A program made the translations under genes and the position numbers. DNA of 44,779 bases from an uncultured Prevotellaceae bacterium (lineage in GTDB: Bacteria > Bacteroidota > Bacteroidia > Bacteroidales > Muribaculaceae), in the NCBI GenBank assembly GCA_900318065.1, contig ONIY01000034.1:1-44779 (forward strand), given 5' to 3'. This document shows, piece after piece, positions 22,537 through 31,259 of the stretch (position 1 is its first letter; the number at the start of each line of letters is the position of its first letter). Under the pieces are notes generated by a model. It did not search any database. It was not told where the DNA came from and saw only the letters and a program-made list of their open reading frames with translations.

Positions 22537-23280
22537 TTATAGTTTGTTTTTTAATGTTTCTATTAACACTAATTTTCGCAAGAAGCGAATTTGGTCTGCA
22601 AAGTAAATACTTTTTTCTGGAAAATTCAAATTTATGCTTTCAATAATTTCAAGAGCTTTAGAATATTTATGCCTTGAGATGTACATTTTTGCCAGACTCT
22701 CGCTGAGCATGGAGTCGTCATTTTGGGTGGAATTATCCACATTGTCGTGAGCGGCTTGCTCCACTTTTTCCTGTTGCAAATGCTGTGCCACGACGGGTTG
22801 CTGTGACATAACTTCCTGTTCTTGCTCGCGCGAGTGGGCGATAAAACTGTTGATGAGCTGGTCTTCCTTGTCGTTGAGGGCGGCACCATCGTCTTGGGCG
22901 GCAAGGATGTCGGCATAGTCGGGCGTGGGATTGAAAATCGCGTTGCTCAGCGCGTCAATCTCCTTCTGGTTACTGCCGGCGGCATAGGTGTCGAGAAACT
23001 TGTCGATGATACTGTCAACGCTGGGAGTCTCGCCAGGCTGAGCGTCGGGGTAGAAATGGGCAAACGCCGCTGGCGCGCTCCCCGCCATGATGGCGAGGTC
23101 GCGGCGGTCGGGGCTCATGATGGCGAGTCGCTGCAGTGCCTCGTTGTCGCTGGTGTGCTTCACGTGAAGCAGCAGCGGCAGTGTGAAGTAGGGGTAACGC
23201 TGCATCGCCTCGTCAACCCACTGCTGCCCAGGCGCTACGTCGCCATCGAGCAATTTCTCTATGTCGTCACTTAGATTCAA
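22537..23280 (-). CDS. Conserved TPR-like protein of the lptE-secG cluster
   Basis: 247 residues. The N-terminal half (DDIEKLLDGD, WVDEAMQRYPYF, ALQRLAIMSPDRRDL) and the C-terminal helices (SLAKMYISRHKYSKALEIIE, NFPEKSIYFADQIRFLRKL) have helical-hairpin, TPR-like spacing; the middle is Gln/Glu-rich and disordered. There is no signal peptide, so it is cytosolic. Its place between lptE and secG is conserved in the order as far as I know, but its function is not established. Confidence 0.8.
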   Translation of the reverse strand: MNLSDDIEKLLDGDVAPGQQWVDEAMQRYPYFTLPLLLHVKHTSDNEALQRLAIMSPDRRDLAIMAGSAPAAFAHFYPDAQPGETPSVDSIIDKFLDTYAAGSNQKEIDALSNAIFNPTPDYADILAAQDDGAALNDKEDQLINSFIAHSREQEQEVMSQQPVVAQHLQQEKVEQAAHDNVDNSTQNDDSMLSESLAKMYISRHKYSKALEIIESINLNFPEKSIYFADQIRFLRKLVLIETLKNKL

Positions 23281-23327
23281 TAGTGTAATTTAAATTTTTT
23301 CTAGATTTTCTAGACATTCTAGATTGT

Positions 23328-23376
23328 GCATTATGCATTATGAATTGAGCATTATGCATTGTGCATTGAGCAATTA
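23328..23376. repeat. 7-bp tandem repeat GCATTRT
   Basis: GCATTAT/GCATTGT-like units recur every 7 bp from 23328 to about 23376, with one GAATTGA variant in the middle, running up to the end of lptE. The gap before it holds TCTAGA-type words (23300-23325). Confidence 0.8.
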
Positions 23377-23892
23377 CCAGTTTCCGAGCGTCTGGTTGAA
23401 GATCAGGTCCACGAGCTCGGCGCTGATTTCCTCGCATAGCTGGTCCTGCACATCGATGAGCAGCTGATTGCTGTCGAAGTCGCGGTAGGCCGAGACGGTG
23501 ACGTCGTTGCTCAGTGCCGAGTTCACATTGTCGATGTATCTCACTCTCACTGCGATAGTTAGCCTGGTGCGGGTGGCATAGGCGTTATCGCCCACGGCTT
23601 GTGGCGACAGGCTGTAGTTGGTGATCTCGCCCTCAAACCTCAAGTCGCTGTTGGGATTGTCGATCTGCGAGAGCCTGGTCTGTTGTGTTACCACATCTTG
23701 CAGCTTGTTTTGAAACACCTGCTGCAGTGGAGGGTAGACCAGCGCCGCACGAATGGGGAAAGGGGCAAACGAAACGGTCTTGTACTTGTTGTAGTCGATA
23801 GAAGCGCCGTTGAACTTATAGCTGATGCATCCCTGTGCGATAACGGTTATCGCGAGCAGCGCCAATATAATGTGTGCAAAACGGGTTCTCAT
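23374..23892 (-). CDS. lptE: LptE, LPS-assembly lipoprotein
   Basis: 172 residues. A lipoprotein signal ends in AQGC with lipidated Cys22. The body has the LptE pattern of Bacteroidetes: SYKFNGASIDYNKYKTVSF, then NKLQDVVTQQTRLSQID (the helix that contacts LptD), RFEGEITNYSLSPQAV and RVRYIDNVNSAL. It forms the outer-membrane plug of LptD and helps insert lipopolysaccharide. It starts 3 nt after the stop of the sigma-54 activator gene. Confidence 0.9.
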   Translation of the reverse strand: MRTRFAHIILALLAITVIAQGCISYKFNGASIDYNKYKTVSFAPFPIRAALVYPPLQQVFQNKLQDVVTQQTRLSQIDNPNSDLRFEGEITNYSLSPQAVGDNAYATRTRLTIAVRVRYIDNVNSALSNDVTVSAYRDFDSNQLLIDVQDQLCEEISAELVDLIFNQTLGNW

Positions 23893-23895
23893 AGC

Positions 23896-25215
23896 TCACT
23901 TGCGGTTGTTGCGGTACTCAAGACCATATTCTTTGATTTTGCGGTAGAGGGTGCGCTCGCTAATTCCCAGTTCCTCGGCGGTGGGCTTGCGCTTGCCGTG
24001 GTTGCGCTCGAGGGCAGTGGTGATGACCTCGCGCTCAGTGTCTTGCAGGGTCTTGATGCGGTCTTCCTCCACGTCGACGGCGGTAGCCCTGATGTCGCTG
24101 ATGGCGTGGCGCGCCTGTGGCGTGTGGTTGTCGCTGTAGGCGTTGCTCATATTCTGCCACTGCGGCTGGTCGATTGTCTCGTCGTTGTCGTCGATGTGTG
24201 CGACAAGAGGGGTGGTGGGGCGCTGAAGCTCGCCAGTGTTGGAGGTGAGGTGTAGCTTGTTGCCATGGGCATGAGTGTCGTAGTTGCCGCTGCGCACCAC
24301 CTCTTTCAGCTCCTTGATTTCCTGCTGCATTTGCAGGATGAGCTGGAAGATGAGCTCGCGCTCCTGGGTGTAGTCGTGCTGCGCCTTGTCGAAGACCACG
24401 GGCAGGTTGGTGCTGTGGTTCTTCTGGTTGAGATAGCGCTTCACCACCTCGCCGGTGGCGATGCCGCTCTCAAACGACGACATCTCGCGCACGAGGCTCT
24501 GCAACTCACGCACGTTGCCACTCCAGTGGAATGCCATGAGCTGGCGGTAGGCGCTCTCGTCAAACATCAGCGGCGGACGGTTGTGGGCCTCGGCATAGTC
24601 GTAGCTGAACTTGGTGGCAAGCATCTTGATGTCCTCGCCGCGCTCGCGCAGCGGTGGCACCTCGATGCGTATTGCTGCGATGCGGTAGAACAGGTCTTCG
24701 CGGAACTCGCCCTTGCCAACCATCTGCATCAGGTCGCGGTTGGTGGCAGCCACCACGCGCACGTTGGTAGTTCTCACCTTCGACGAGCCCACTCTCAGGT
24801 ACTCACCGCTCTCGAGCACACGCAGCAGTCGTGCCTGTGCGTCGAGGGTGAGGTCGGCAACCTCGTCAAGGAAGATGGTTCCTCCGTCGGCCACCTCAAA
24901 GTATCCTGCGTGCTCGGTCTCGGCGTTGGTAAACGCTCCACGCTCATGGCCAAAGAGTTCGCTCGAGATGGTTCCCGAGGGGATGGCGCCGCAGTTCACT
25001 GCTATGTATTTCTTGTGCTTGCGCGGACTGTTGTCGTGAATGATTTTAGGGAAGAATTCCTTACCCGTACCATTCTCGCCATTGATGAGCACCGAGATGT
25101 CGATGGGGGCGATTATCAGTGCTCGTTTCACAGCGTTGAGCAGTCCTGGTGCAGCGCCAATGATGCTGTAGCGCTGCATGGTCTCTTTTATCTTTTGTGC
25201 AGTTATTGTTGCCAT
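23896..25215 (-). CDS. Sigma-54-dependent activator without receiver domain, GAFTNA loop
   Basis: 439 residues. The AAA+ domain starts at the N-terminus with no sensing domain: Walker A GENGTGKE (46-53), the sigma-54 contact loop as GAFTNA (93-98) instead of GAFTGA, Walker B GTIFLDEV (112-119) and the arginine finger region FREDLFYRI. A Gln/Thr-rich linker leads to a Fis-type HTH (about 395-436, AEELGISERTLYRKIKEYGL). It opens sigma-54 promoters. The changed loop may alter this contact. Operon with the acyltransferase upstream (13-nt overlap) and lptE downstream. Confidence 0.92.
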   Translation of the reverse strand: MATITAQKIKETMQRYSIIGAAPGLLNAVKRALIIAPIDISVLINGENGTGKEFFPKIIHDNSPRKHKKYIAVNCGAIPSGTISSELFGHERGAFTNAETEHAGYFEVADGGTIFLDEVADLTLDAQARLLRVLESGEYLRVGSSKVRTTNVRVVAATNRDLMQMVGKGEFREDLFYRIAAIRIEVPPLRERGEDIKMLATKFSYDYAEAHNRPPLMFDESAYRQLMAFHWSGNVRELQSLVREMSSFESGIATGEVVKRYLNQKNHSTNLPVVFDKAQHDYTQERELIFQLILQMQQEIKELKEVVRSGNYDTHAHGNKLHLTSNTGELQRPTTPLVAHIDDNDETIDQPQWQNMSNAYSDNHTPQARHAISDIRATAVDVEEDRIKTLQDTEREVITTALERNHGKRKPTAEELGISERTLYRKIKEYGLEYRNNRK

Positions 25216-26063
25216 TTCTTCATTTTATAGGTTTGTTCTTTCAAGAATGCTCCCAGTTCCTCGGGAGTGCTGTATTGCGCCATCTGCTCGGGTGAGATGG
25301 GCTCGCCCACCGACACGCGGAAGGTGTGGCCCGTCTTGTTCCACACCTCGATAGGAAGTCGCAGGGTGCGCAGGCGCCAGTCTATCATGCCCAGGGCAGT
25401 GAACTTCCAGCTGTTGTGACCGTGGAAGTAGATGGGGATTACCGGCACTTTGAGCTTCTGGATGATGCGAATCACCGAGGGCTGCCACTGGCGGTCCTCA
25501 ATGCGCATGCCCCACGTGAGCTTCGACACAGCGCCGGCAGGGAAGAATCCCAGCGGATGGCCCTGCTTGACGTGCCGCATGGCATCGGCAATGCCTTTTA
25601 CCGAGACGGCTCGCTTGCTGGGGTCGTTGCTTGCCAGTGCGTCCACTGCGATAAAGCTGGGCCTGAGGGCTCCAATTTGGTTGAGAATCATGTTCACCAT
25701 CACTTTATAGTCGGGTCGTCGCTTGCTCACGATGTCGATGAGTGCCATGCCGTCGAGCGATCCATAGGGGTGGTTCGACACCGTGATGAAAGGTCCTTCG
25801 GGCAGATTGTCAAGCACTTGCTCGTTGCTGATGACGATTTTAGCGTTAAGTTCGTCGAAGATGTTCTCGCAAAACTTCTGTGGTGGAAACATGACGTTGC
25901 GGCTATGGTAGTCGTTGGTGGTGTCAATCTTCAGCCATCTAAAGAGTGTGTTCACCAGCTTTTCCTTTCCCTTGAAGAAAGGAGCTATCTTGCAGATGTC
26001 ATCATAGTCAAGAACGTTGTTCTTGATGGGCTGGGGTGTATTGTTATTGTTGTTATTGGTCAT
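25203..26063 (-). CDS. Lysophospholipid/lyso-ornithine-type O-acyltransferase
   Basis: 286 residues from ATG 26063 (MTNNNNNNTPQP); a reading from 26111 would begin within 8 nt of the predicted transcription start. The acyltransferase signature HPYGSLD (H-x4-D) is followed by FFPAGAVSK and PVIPIYFHGHN, as in PlsC-type enzymes. It resembles the OlsA/hemolysin-like group; in Bacteroides a related protein (GlsA) makes glycine lipids, but that role here is inference. No membrane helix. It heads the operon with the sigma-54 activator. Confidence 0.85.
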   Translation of the reverse strand: MTNNNNNNTPQPIKNNVLDYDDICKIAPFFKGKEKLVNTLFRWLKIDTTNDYHSRNVMFPPQKFCENIFDELNAKIVISNEQVLDNLPEGPFITVSNHPYGSLDGMALIDIVSKRRPDYKVMVNMILNQIGALRPSFIAVDALASNDPSKRAVSVKGIADAMRHVKQGHPLGFFPAGAVSKLTWGMRIEDRQWQPSVIRIIQKLKVPVIPIYFHGHNSWKFTALGMIDWRLRTLRLPIEVWNKTGHTFRVSVGEPISPEQMAQYSTPEELGAFLKEQTYKMKKWQQ

Positions 26064-26125
26064 AAAATGCTGTTTTTCAATAAGATTATAGCAAAATGCA
26101 GTGCTACCCACTCATTTTGCGACTA

Positions 26126-26133
26126 CAAAGTTA
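26126..26133 (-). promoter_or_regulatory. -7 box for the acyltransferase operon
   Basis: CAAAGTTA on the plus strand reads TAACTTTG on the minus strand, about 60 nt upstream of ATG 26063. No clear -33 element, partly because a terminator hairpin lies directly upstream. Confidence 0.5.
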
Positions 26134-26135
26134 AA

Positions 26136-26166
26136 GCAAAAAACTGAAAAAATGTCAGTTTTTTGC
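26136..26166 (-). terminator. Terminator of the histidine phosphatase gene
   Basis: GCAAAAAACTGA (26136-26147) pairs perfectly with TCAGTTTTTTGC (26155-26166). Confidence 0.75.
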
Positions 26167-26197
26167 TTTTTTTTACTTTTGGGAGATGGGGGAGAGG

Positions 26198-27505
26198 CTA
26201 AACTGGCCAGTTGATGATGGTTTTGAGTTTCTGCTGGTAGTAGGGCTTGATGTCGTTCCAGCGGTAGTAGGGGAACTGGCTTGTTGGGAATGGCAGTGTT
26301 GCCTCGTGTTCGTTGAGCAGCACCTTGACGAGGATGTCGTTGCTGGCGTTGCGGTAGAACACCATCTGGATGTTGCATCCCATGGGGAAAATCTCATAGT
26401 TGCGCCAGTGCTTGTGCAGGTCGTCGAGGTTGTCGCACGAGTAGTTCACGCTGTCGAGTTCGAGCAGGCATGCCAGTGGCAGCACGCACGTCTCGTGGCC
26501 AAAGCGCAGTGCCGCTCCGTGTTGCTCGGGATGGGCGATGGCGCTGTCGGCAGTCTCAATCATGTTGGTGAGCAGTGCTCGCTCGATGAACGGCATGCGG
26601 TTGCCGCCCTGGGGGGAGTTGGCCCACTGCAGGTACCAGTAGATGTTCTTCACTTTCCACAGTTCGTAGATCTCCTCGTCGGTGAAATACTTGAACAGGT
26701 CGATGCCGTCGAAGGCGTGGTGGTTCTGGAGGCTGCCAGCAATTTCAAACACGTCGTCCATAAGTTGCTGAGTGGCTTGTGGTTTTGCTTGCATGAAGAA
26801 ATCCTTGTTGAGAAACTGATGCAGGAAGCGCGTGGGGTTGATGCGTGCGTTCATGATGCTGTCGCTGATGCGACGAATGGCCTTGCGCTGTGGGTTGGCA
26901 AGTGTGTCCTCGCCATAGCCCCAGCCAGTGTAGTACATGTCGTGGTAGCTGGCATCGGTGAAGATGCGTGCCTTGGGGTTGAAGGCGCTAATCTGCGCTG
27001 TCTCGTTGCCCATCGACAGGATGCAGCGAATCCACACCGTGGAGCGGGCGTCGATGCGGGCGTCGCCCTGGAACACCTGGGGGAAGTTCTCGCACATGCG
27101 CTGTGCGATGCCCTGGTGCTGCTCGGCTCCCACGTCGCTCAGTTCGCCCGCGCGGCCTTGTGCCTCGAGAGCCACCTTCTTCAAGATGCCCAGCAGCACC
27201 TCGCCTTCCTGGTTTAGGTAGTTGAGCTTCTTGAGTTGCTCAAGCGCGGCGACGGGTCGCTCGTAACTGCTCTGCTTGGTGAGCCAGCGGCTGCCGTGGC
27301 GGCCGTAGTGGTTGATGAAAAACGGCTCATAGCCTGCCGGTGCCGCTGTGAGCTTGGGCAGCCCTTGGGCGGGGTAGGGGTAGGCATAGTGGTTGCTGCC
27401 GCTGCGGTTGTGGTTGGCAGCAATCTGCTGCTGTGCTACCTCGGTTTGAGCCATTGCCGCTATCGAGGCGGCACACATAATAATATAAATAAAAATCCTG
27501 CGCAT
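26198..27505 (-). CDS. Secreted histidine acid phosphatase, MINPP/phytase-like
   Basis: 435 residues with signal peptide (MRRIFIYIIMCAASIAAMAQ). The catalytic RHGSR motif is at residues 69-73 and the acid/base motif reads RFGHET (about 335), a His-Glu pair as in MINPP-type enzymes rather than His-Asp. ELSDVGAEQHQGIAQRM and RIDARSTVWIRC fit the same family. It probably removes phosphates from inositol phosphates in the periplasm. It lies 24 nt after mutS and may be transcribed with it. Confidence 0.88.
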   Translation of the reverse strand: MRRIFIYIIMCAASIAAMAQTEVAQQQIAANHNRSGSNHYAYPYPAQGLPKLTAAPAGYEPFFINHYGRHGSRWLTKQSSYERPVAALEQLKKLNYLNQEGEVLLGILKKVALEAQGRAGELSDVGAEQHQGIAQRMCENFPQVFQGDARIDARSTVWIRCILSMGNETAQISAFNPKARIFTDASYHDMYYTGWGYGEDTLANPQRKAIRRISDSIMNARINPTRFLHQFLNKDFFMQAKPQATQQLMDDVFEIAGSLQNHHAFDGIDLFKYFTDEEIYELWKVKNIYWYLQWANSPQGGNRMPFIERALLTNMIETADSAIAHPEQHGAALRFGHETCVLPLACLLELDSVNYSCDNLDDLHKHWRNYEIFPMGCNIQMVFYRNASNDILVKVLLNEHEATLPFPTSQFPYYRWNDIKPYYQQKLKTIINWPV

Positions 27506-27529
27506 GATGTAGGGGGGTAAGTAATATGA

Positions 27530-30148
27530 TTAGTTTTTCTTGCCTGTTATTATCGACTTGATTTCGTTGAGCTTGTTGAGCGCCTCCATGGGGGTGAGGT
27601 TGTTGATGTCGGTGTTGAGAATCTCGTCGCGCACCTGGCTCAGCACTGGGTCGTCGAGCTGGAAGAACGAGAGCTGCACGCCGTTGCGGTTGTTGGCCAC
27701 GTCGTCGAGGTCCTTGCTCAGCGAGTCGTTGTTGCTGTTCTGCTCCAGGCGCTTGAGCACCTCGTCGGCACGGTGCACAATGGTCTTGGGCATGCCGGCA
27801 ATCTTTGCCACGTGGATACCAAAGCTGTGCTCGCTGCCACCAGGCACGAGTTTGCGCAAGAACACCACCTTGCCGTTCATCTCCCGCACGCTCACGTTGT
27901 AGTTCTTCACGCGCTTGAAGGTCTTCTCCATCTCGTTAAGTTCGTGATAGTGAGTGGCAAAGAGGGTCTTGGGATGTGCCTGAATCTCGTGGATGTATTC
28001 CACTATCGACCAGGCTATGGAGATGCCGTCGTAGGTGCTGGTGCCGCGGCCCAGCTCGTCGAAGAGCACCAGGCTGCGCTCACTCAGGTTGTTGAGGATT
28101 GACGACGCCTCGGTCATCTCGACCATGAAGGTGGACTCGCCCAGCGAGATGTTGTCGCTGGCGCCCACACGCGTGAATACCTTGTCGACGATGCCTATGT
28201 GGGCTGCCTGTGCCGGCACAAAGCTGCCCATCTGCGCCATGAGAACGATGAGGGCAGTTTGTCGCAGCAGTGCCGACTTACCAGCCATGTTAGGACCGGT
28301 GATAATCATCACTTGCTGCTCGTCGTTGCTCAGCTTGATATCGTTGGGCACATACACTTCGCCCACCGGCAGCTGCTTCTCGATAACGGGATGGCGGCCC
28401 TCGGTGATGTCGATGTCGAGCGAGTCGTCCACCTCGGGGCGGTTGTACTTGTTCTCGATTGCCACGCGCGTGAACGACAGCAGGCAGTCGAGCTGTGCAA
28501 GCAGCGCCGAGTCGGTTTGGATGGCGGGGATGTAGTCGCTCACGGCAGTGACGAGTTCGTTGAAGAGGCGGTTCTCAATAATGAGAATGCGCTCCTCGGC
28601 GCCCAGGATTTTCTCTTCTAATTCTTTGAGTTCCTGGGTGATATATCGCTCAGCATTGACGAGGGTCTGTTTTCTTATCCACTCGCTGGGCACTTTGTCC
28701 TTGTGGGTGTTGCGCACCTCGATGTAGTAGCCAAAGACGTTGTTGTAGGCGATCTTCAGGCTCGGGATGCCTGTGCGCTCGCTCTCGCGCTGCTGGATGC
28801 GCATCAAGAAGTCCTTGCTGCTCGAGGAGATGTTGCGCAGCTCGTCGAGCTCGTCGTCAACGCCATTTCTTATCACGTTGCCGCGGTTGAGCTGGCTGGG
28901 CGCGTCGGGGTTGATTTCGCGCTCTATGCGGTCGCGAATCAGGTGGCACGCGTTCAACTGCTCGCCCAGGCTGTAGAGCACCTCGTTGTCGCTGGTCTCG
29001 CACATGTGCTTGATGGGCACAATGGCGTGCAACGCGCACTTGAGCTGCACGAGTTCACGCGGCGAGATGCGTCCCACCGCCACCTTCGACACCAGTCGCT
29101 CAATGTCGCCTATCACCTCGAGTTGCTCCTTGAGCAGCTCGCGCCCCTCGGGGTCTTTGAAGAAGTGCTCCACCACATCGAGGCGGCGGTTGATGGCTTT
29201 CACGTCCTTGAGGGGGAACATGGTCCAGCGGTGCATCATTCTCGCGCCCATGGGCGAGAGGGTCTTGTCGATGACGCTGAGCAGGCTCTTGCCGTCGTCG
29301 GCCATGGGAGCCACGAGCTCGAGGTTGCGCACGGTGAACTTGTCGAGGCGCACATATCGCTCCACCTCGATGCGCGAGAGCGATGTGATGTGCTTCACCT
29401 GGGTGTGCTGGGTGAGGTCGAGGTAGTGGAGAATGGCGCCCGACGCCACGATGGCGCACTCCATGTTCTGCACGCCAAAGCCCTTCAGGTTCTTGGTCTC
29501 GAAGTGCTTGAGCAGGCGGTCGATGGCCGAGTCGGGGGTGAAAATCCAGTCCTCCATCTCAAAGGTGAGATACTTGCTTGTGAACGACTGCTGGAAGCGG
29601 GTGCGGTTGCTGCGCTCGATGAGCACCTCCTTGGGGGCAAAGTTGCCCAGGAGCTTGTCAACATAGTCGACCGAGCCTTCGGCAGTGAGAAACTCGCCAG
29701 TGCTGATGTCGAGAAATGCTACGCCAGTGGCTTTCTTGCCAAAGTGCACCGCGGCGAGGAAGTTGTTCTCCTTGCGGTCGAGCAGGGTGTTGCCTATCAC
29801 CACGCCGGGCGTGACGAGCTCGGTGATGCCGCGCTTGACGAGTTTCTTGGTGAGCTTGGGGTCCTCGAGCTGGTCGCAGATGGCAACTCGCTTGCCGGCG
29901 CGCACGAGCTTGGGCAGGTAGGTGTCGAGGGCATGATGTGGAAATCCTGCCATCTCCAGGTTCTTGCCGCCCGTTCCGTTAGAACGTCGCGTGAGAGTGA
30001 TTCCCAGTATCTCGCTTGCCACGATGGCATCCTCGCCATAGGTCTCATAAAAGTCGCCCACGCGATAAAGCAGCAACGCGTCGGGGTGCTTTGCCTTCAT
30101 CTCGTAGAACTGTTTCATCATTGGGGTTTGTCCCACTTCCTTTGCCAT
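27530..30148 (-). CDS. mutS: MutS, DNA mismatch recognition protein
   Basis: 872 residues. The mismatch-binding N-domain has the F-x-E motif in [11 protein letters not shown] (about residues 31-41). Connector, core and clamp domains follow, then the ATPase with GPNMAGKS (about 617-624), and [12 protein letters not shown] and ATHYHEL. The C-terminal dimerisation helices end in [10 protein letters not shown]. It recognises mispairs and recruits MutL. A strong promoter lies directly upstream. Long open frames on the opposite strand are codon-pattern artefacts. Confidence 0.98.
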   Translation of the reverse strand: MAKEVGQTPMMKQFYEMKAKHPDALLLYRVGDFYETYGEDAIVASEILGITLTRRSNGTGGKNLEMAGFPHHALDTYLPKLVRAGKRVAICDQLEDPKLTKKLVKRGITELVTPGVVIGNTLLDRKENNFLAAVHFGKKATGVAFLDISTGEFLTAEGSVDYVDKLLGNFAPKEVLIERSNRTRFQQSFTSKYLTFEMEDWIFTPDSAIDRLLKHFETKNLKGFGVQNMECAIVASGAILHYLDLTQHTQVKHITSLSRIEVERYVRLDKFTVRNLELVAPMADDGKSLLSVIDKTLSPMGARMMHRWTMFPLKDVKAINRRLDVVEHFFKDPEGRELLKEQLEVIGDIERLVSKVAVGRISPRELVQLKCALHAIVPIKHMCETSDNEVLYSLGEQLNACHLIRDRIEREINPDAPSQLNRGNVIRNGVDDELDELRNISSSSKDFLMRIQQRESERTGIPSLKIAYNNVFGYYIEVRNTHKDKVPSEWIRKQTLVNAERYITQELKELEEKILGAEERILIIENRLFNELVTAVSDYIPAIQTDSALLAQLDCLLSFTRVAIENKYNRPEVDDSLDIDITEGRHPVIEKQLPVGEVYVPNDIKLSNDEQQVMIITGPNMAGKSALLRQTALIVLMAQMGSFVPAQAAHIGIVDKVFTRVGASDNISLGESTFMVEMTEASSILNNLSERSLVLFDELGRGTSTYDGISIAWSIVEYIHEIQAHPKTLFATHYHELNEMEKTFKRVKNYNVSVREMNGKVVFLRKLVPGGSEHSFGIHVAKIAGMPKTIVHRADEVLKRLEQNSNNDSLSKDLDDVANNRNGVQLSFFQLDDPVLSQVRDEILNTDINNLTPMEALNKLNEIKSIITGKKN

Positions 30149-30167
30149 AAGTTATACTGATTTGGTG

Positions 30168-30198
30168 CAAAGTTACATCTTTTTGTCGAGATATCAAA
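30168..30198 (-). promoter_or_regulatory. Promoter of mutS
   Basis: On the minus strand TTTG (30195-30198), 19 nt, then TAACTTTG (30168-30175): a full match to the Bacteroidetes promoter consensus, 20 nt before the ATG. Confidence 0.8.
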
Positions 30199-30200
30199 AC

Positions 30201-30235
30201 AAAAAAACTGGCGGGCACAGTTGGTGCCAGCCAGT
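30201..30235 (-). terminator. Terminator after the PCMD gene
   Basis: ACTGGCGGGCAC (30207-30218) pairs with GTGCCAGCCAGT (30224-30235), one mismatch; on the minus strand it is followed by a run of T. Confidence 0.8.
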
Positions 30236-30257
30236 GATGTGGTGTTGTGTGAAGGGC

Positions 30258-31208
30258 TTAGTAAACCAGCGACACATTGTCAACCCAGAAGGTCATGCCA
30301 GGGGTGCCGGTGTAAGGAGTGCCACAACCTGCCGAGATCATGACCAGGATGTGGGTGGGAGTGGCATTGGCATCGTCCCATTTCTCTTCGATAACGGGAA
30401 CCATCTTGCCCTTGCTGTTCTTGGCATAATAAGATTTGTCCTTGGGGAGCAGGCCCATGTAGCTCTGGTAGCCAGCATGCTTGGTGATGTCGCCATACCA
30501 CACGGGGATGCGGTGCTTGGTCCAGTTGGCAACACTGGTGCCATAGCGCTCGCGGCCAGTGCCCACGCGGGCTGCGTGGATGTTGCCCTTGGCGTCCTCC
30601 CAGCGGCGCTGGAGCAGGATGAATACCTCGGCATAGTCCTGGCCGGGAAGGGTCTTCTTGCTGCCAAAACCGCTTGAGTAGATGCGCTGGCCACTGGGAA
30701 CGGTGAGTTTGTACTCAAACTGCAGTGCGTTTGGTCGCTTGGTGAAAGGTACGCCCATGTTCATCTTGCTGTAGGGGTTCTTGGTGCTGCTCACGGGTTC
30801 GAGCATCTGTCCCATGAAGATGGTGCCCGATGCCAGCACGTCCATGTTGATGATGCCCAGAGCCTTAACGTGCTCATATTGGGTGGTGAGCTTGGCGCAG
30901 TAGCCATTGCCATGATGGTCGGGGTAGACCTGGTTGCTGGTCTTTACCACGCCAGCCACCTTGGCAAGCACGTTGCTGGTAGCCCATGGCGACCCGCCCA
31001 TGTTGGTATAAGCGTTAGCTCCTGAGATCGACCTGGTGGGAGCGATTTCAAATACTTTCTTCTCTTGTCCGCCAATGATTGCCGACTCCTTGATGTGACG
31101 GGTTACCCATTGGTCAAAATTTCCAAAACTCAGTGGAACTACTGTCTCGGCATTAGCACTCGACATTGCCATGCATGCCAGTGCTGAAAGCAAAAAAGTT
31201 TTTCTCAT
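30258..31208 (-). CDS. Secreted PCMD-domain protein
   Basis: 316 residues with a clear signal peptide (MRKTFLLSALACMAMSSANA). The body matches the putative carbohydrate metabolism domain (PCMD) seen in Bacteroidetes surface proteins: GSPWATSNVLAKV, MNMGVPFTKRPNALQFEYK, EVFILLQRRWEDAKGN and the end GTPGMTFWVDNVSLVY. Such domains are jelly-roll-like and linked to glycan binding or use; no catalytic residues can be named. It ends at the DUF2851 gene side with a 51-nt gap and may share its transcript. Confidence 0.8.
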   Translation of the reverse strand: MRKTFLLSALACMAMSSANAETVVPLSFGNFDQWVTRHIKESAIIGGQEKKVFEIAPTRSISGANAYTNMGGSPWATSNVLAKVAGVVKTSNQVYPDHHGNGYCAKLTTQYEHVKALGIINMDVLASGTIFMGQMLEPVSSTKNPYSKMNMGVPFTKRPNALQFEYKLTVPSGQRIYSSGFGSKKTLPGQDYAEVFILLQRRWEDAKGNIHAARVGTGRERYGTSVANWTKHRIPVWYGDITKHAGYQSYMGLLPKDKSYYAKNSKGKMVPVIEEKWDDANATPTHILVMISAGCGTPYTGTPGMTFWVDNVSLVY

Positions 31209-31259
31209 TTTTCTCTGTTTTTTTGTTCTTGTATATGTGTTGTTTATTAATATAATGTG

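Noticed and set aside
28703-30160. 485-codon open frame opposite mutS
   Set aside because: Shadow of mutS; composition dominated by Leu, His, Val and Ala with no signature.
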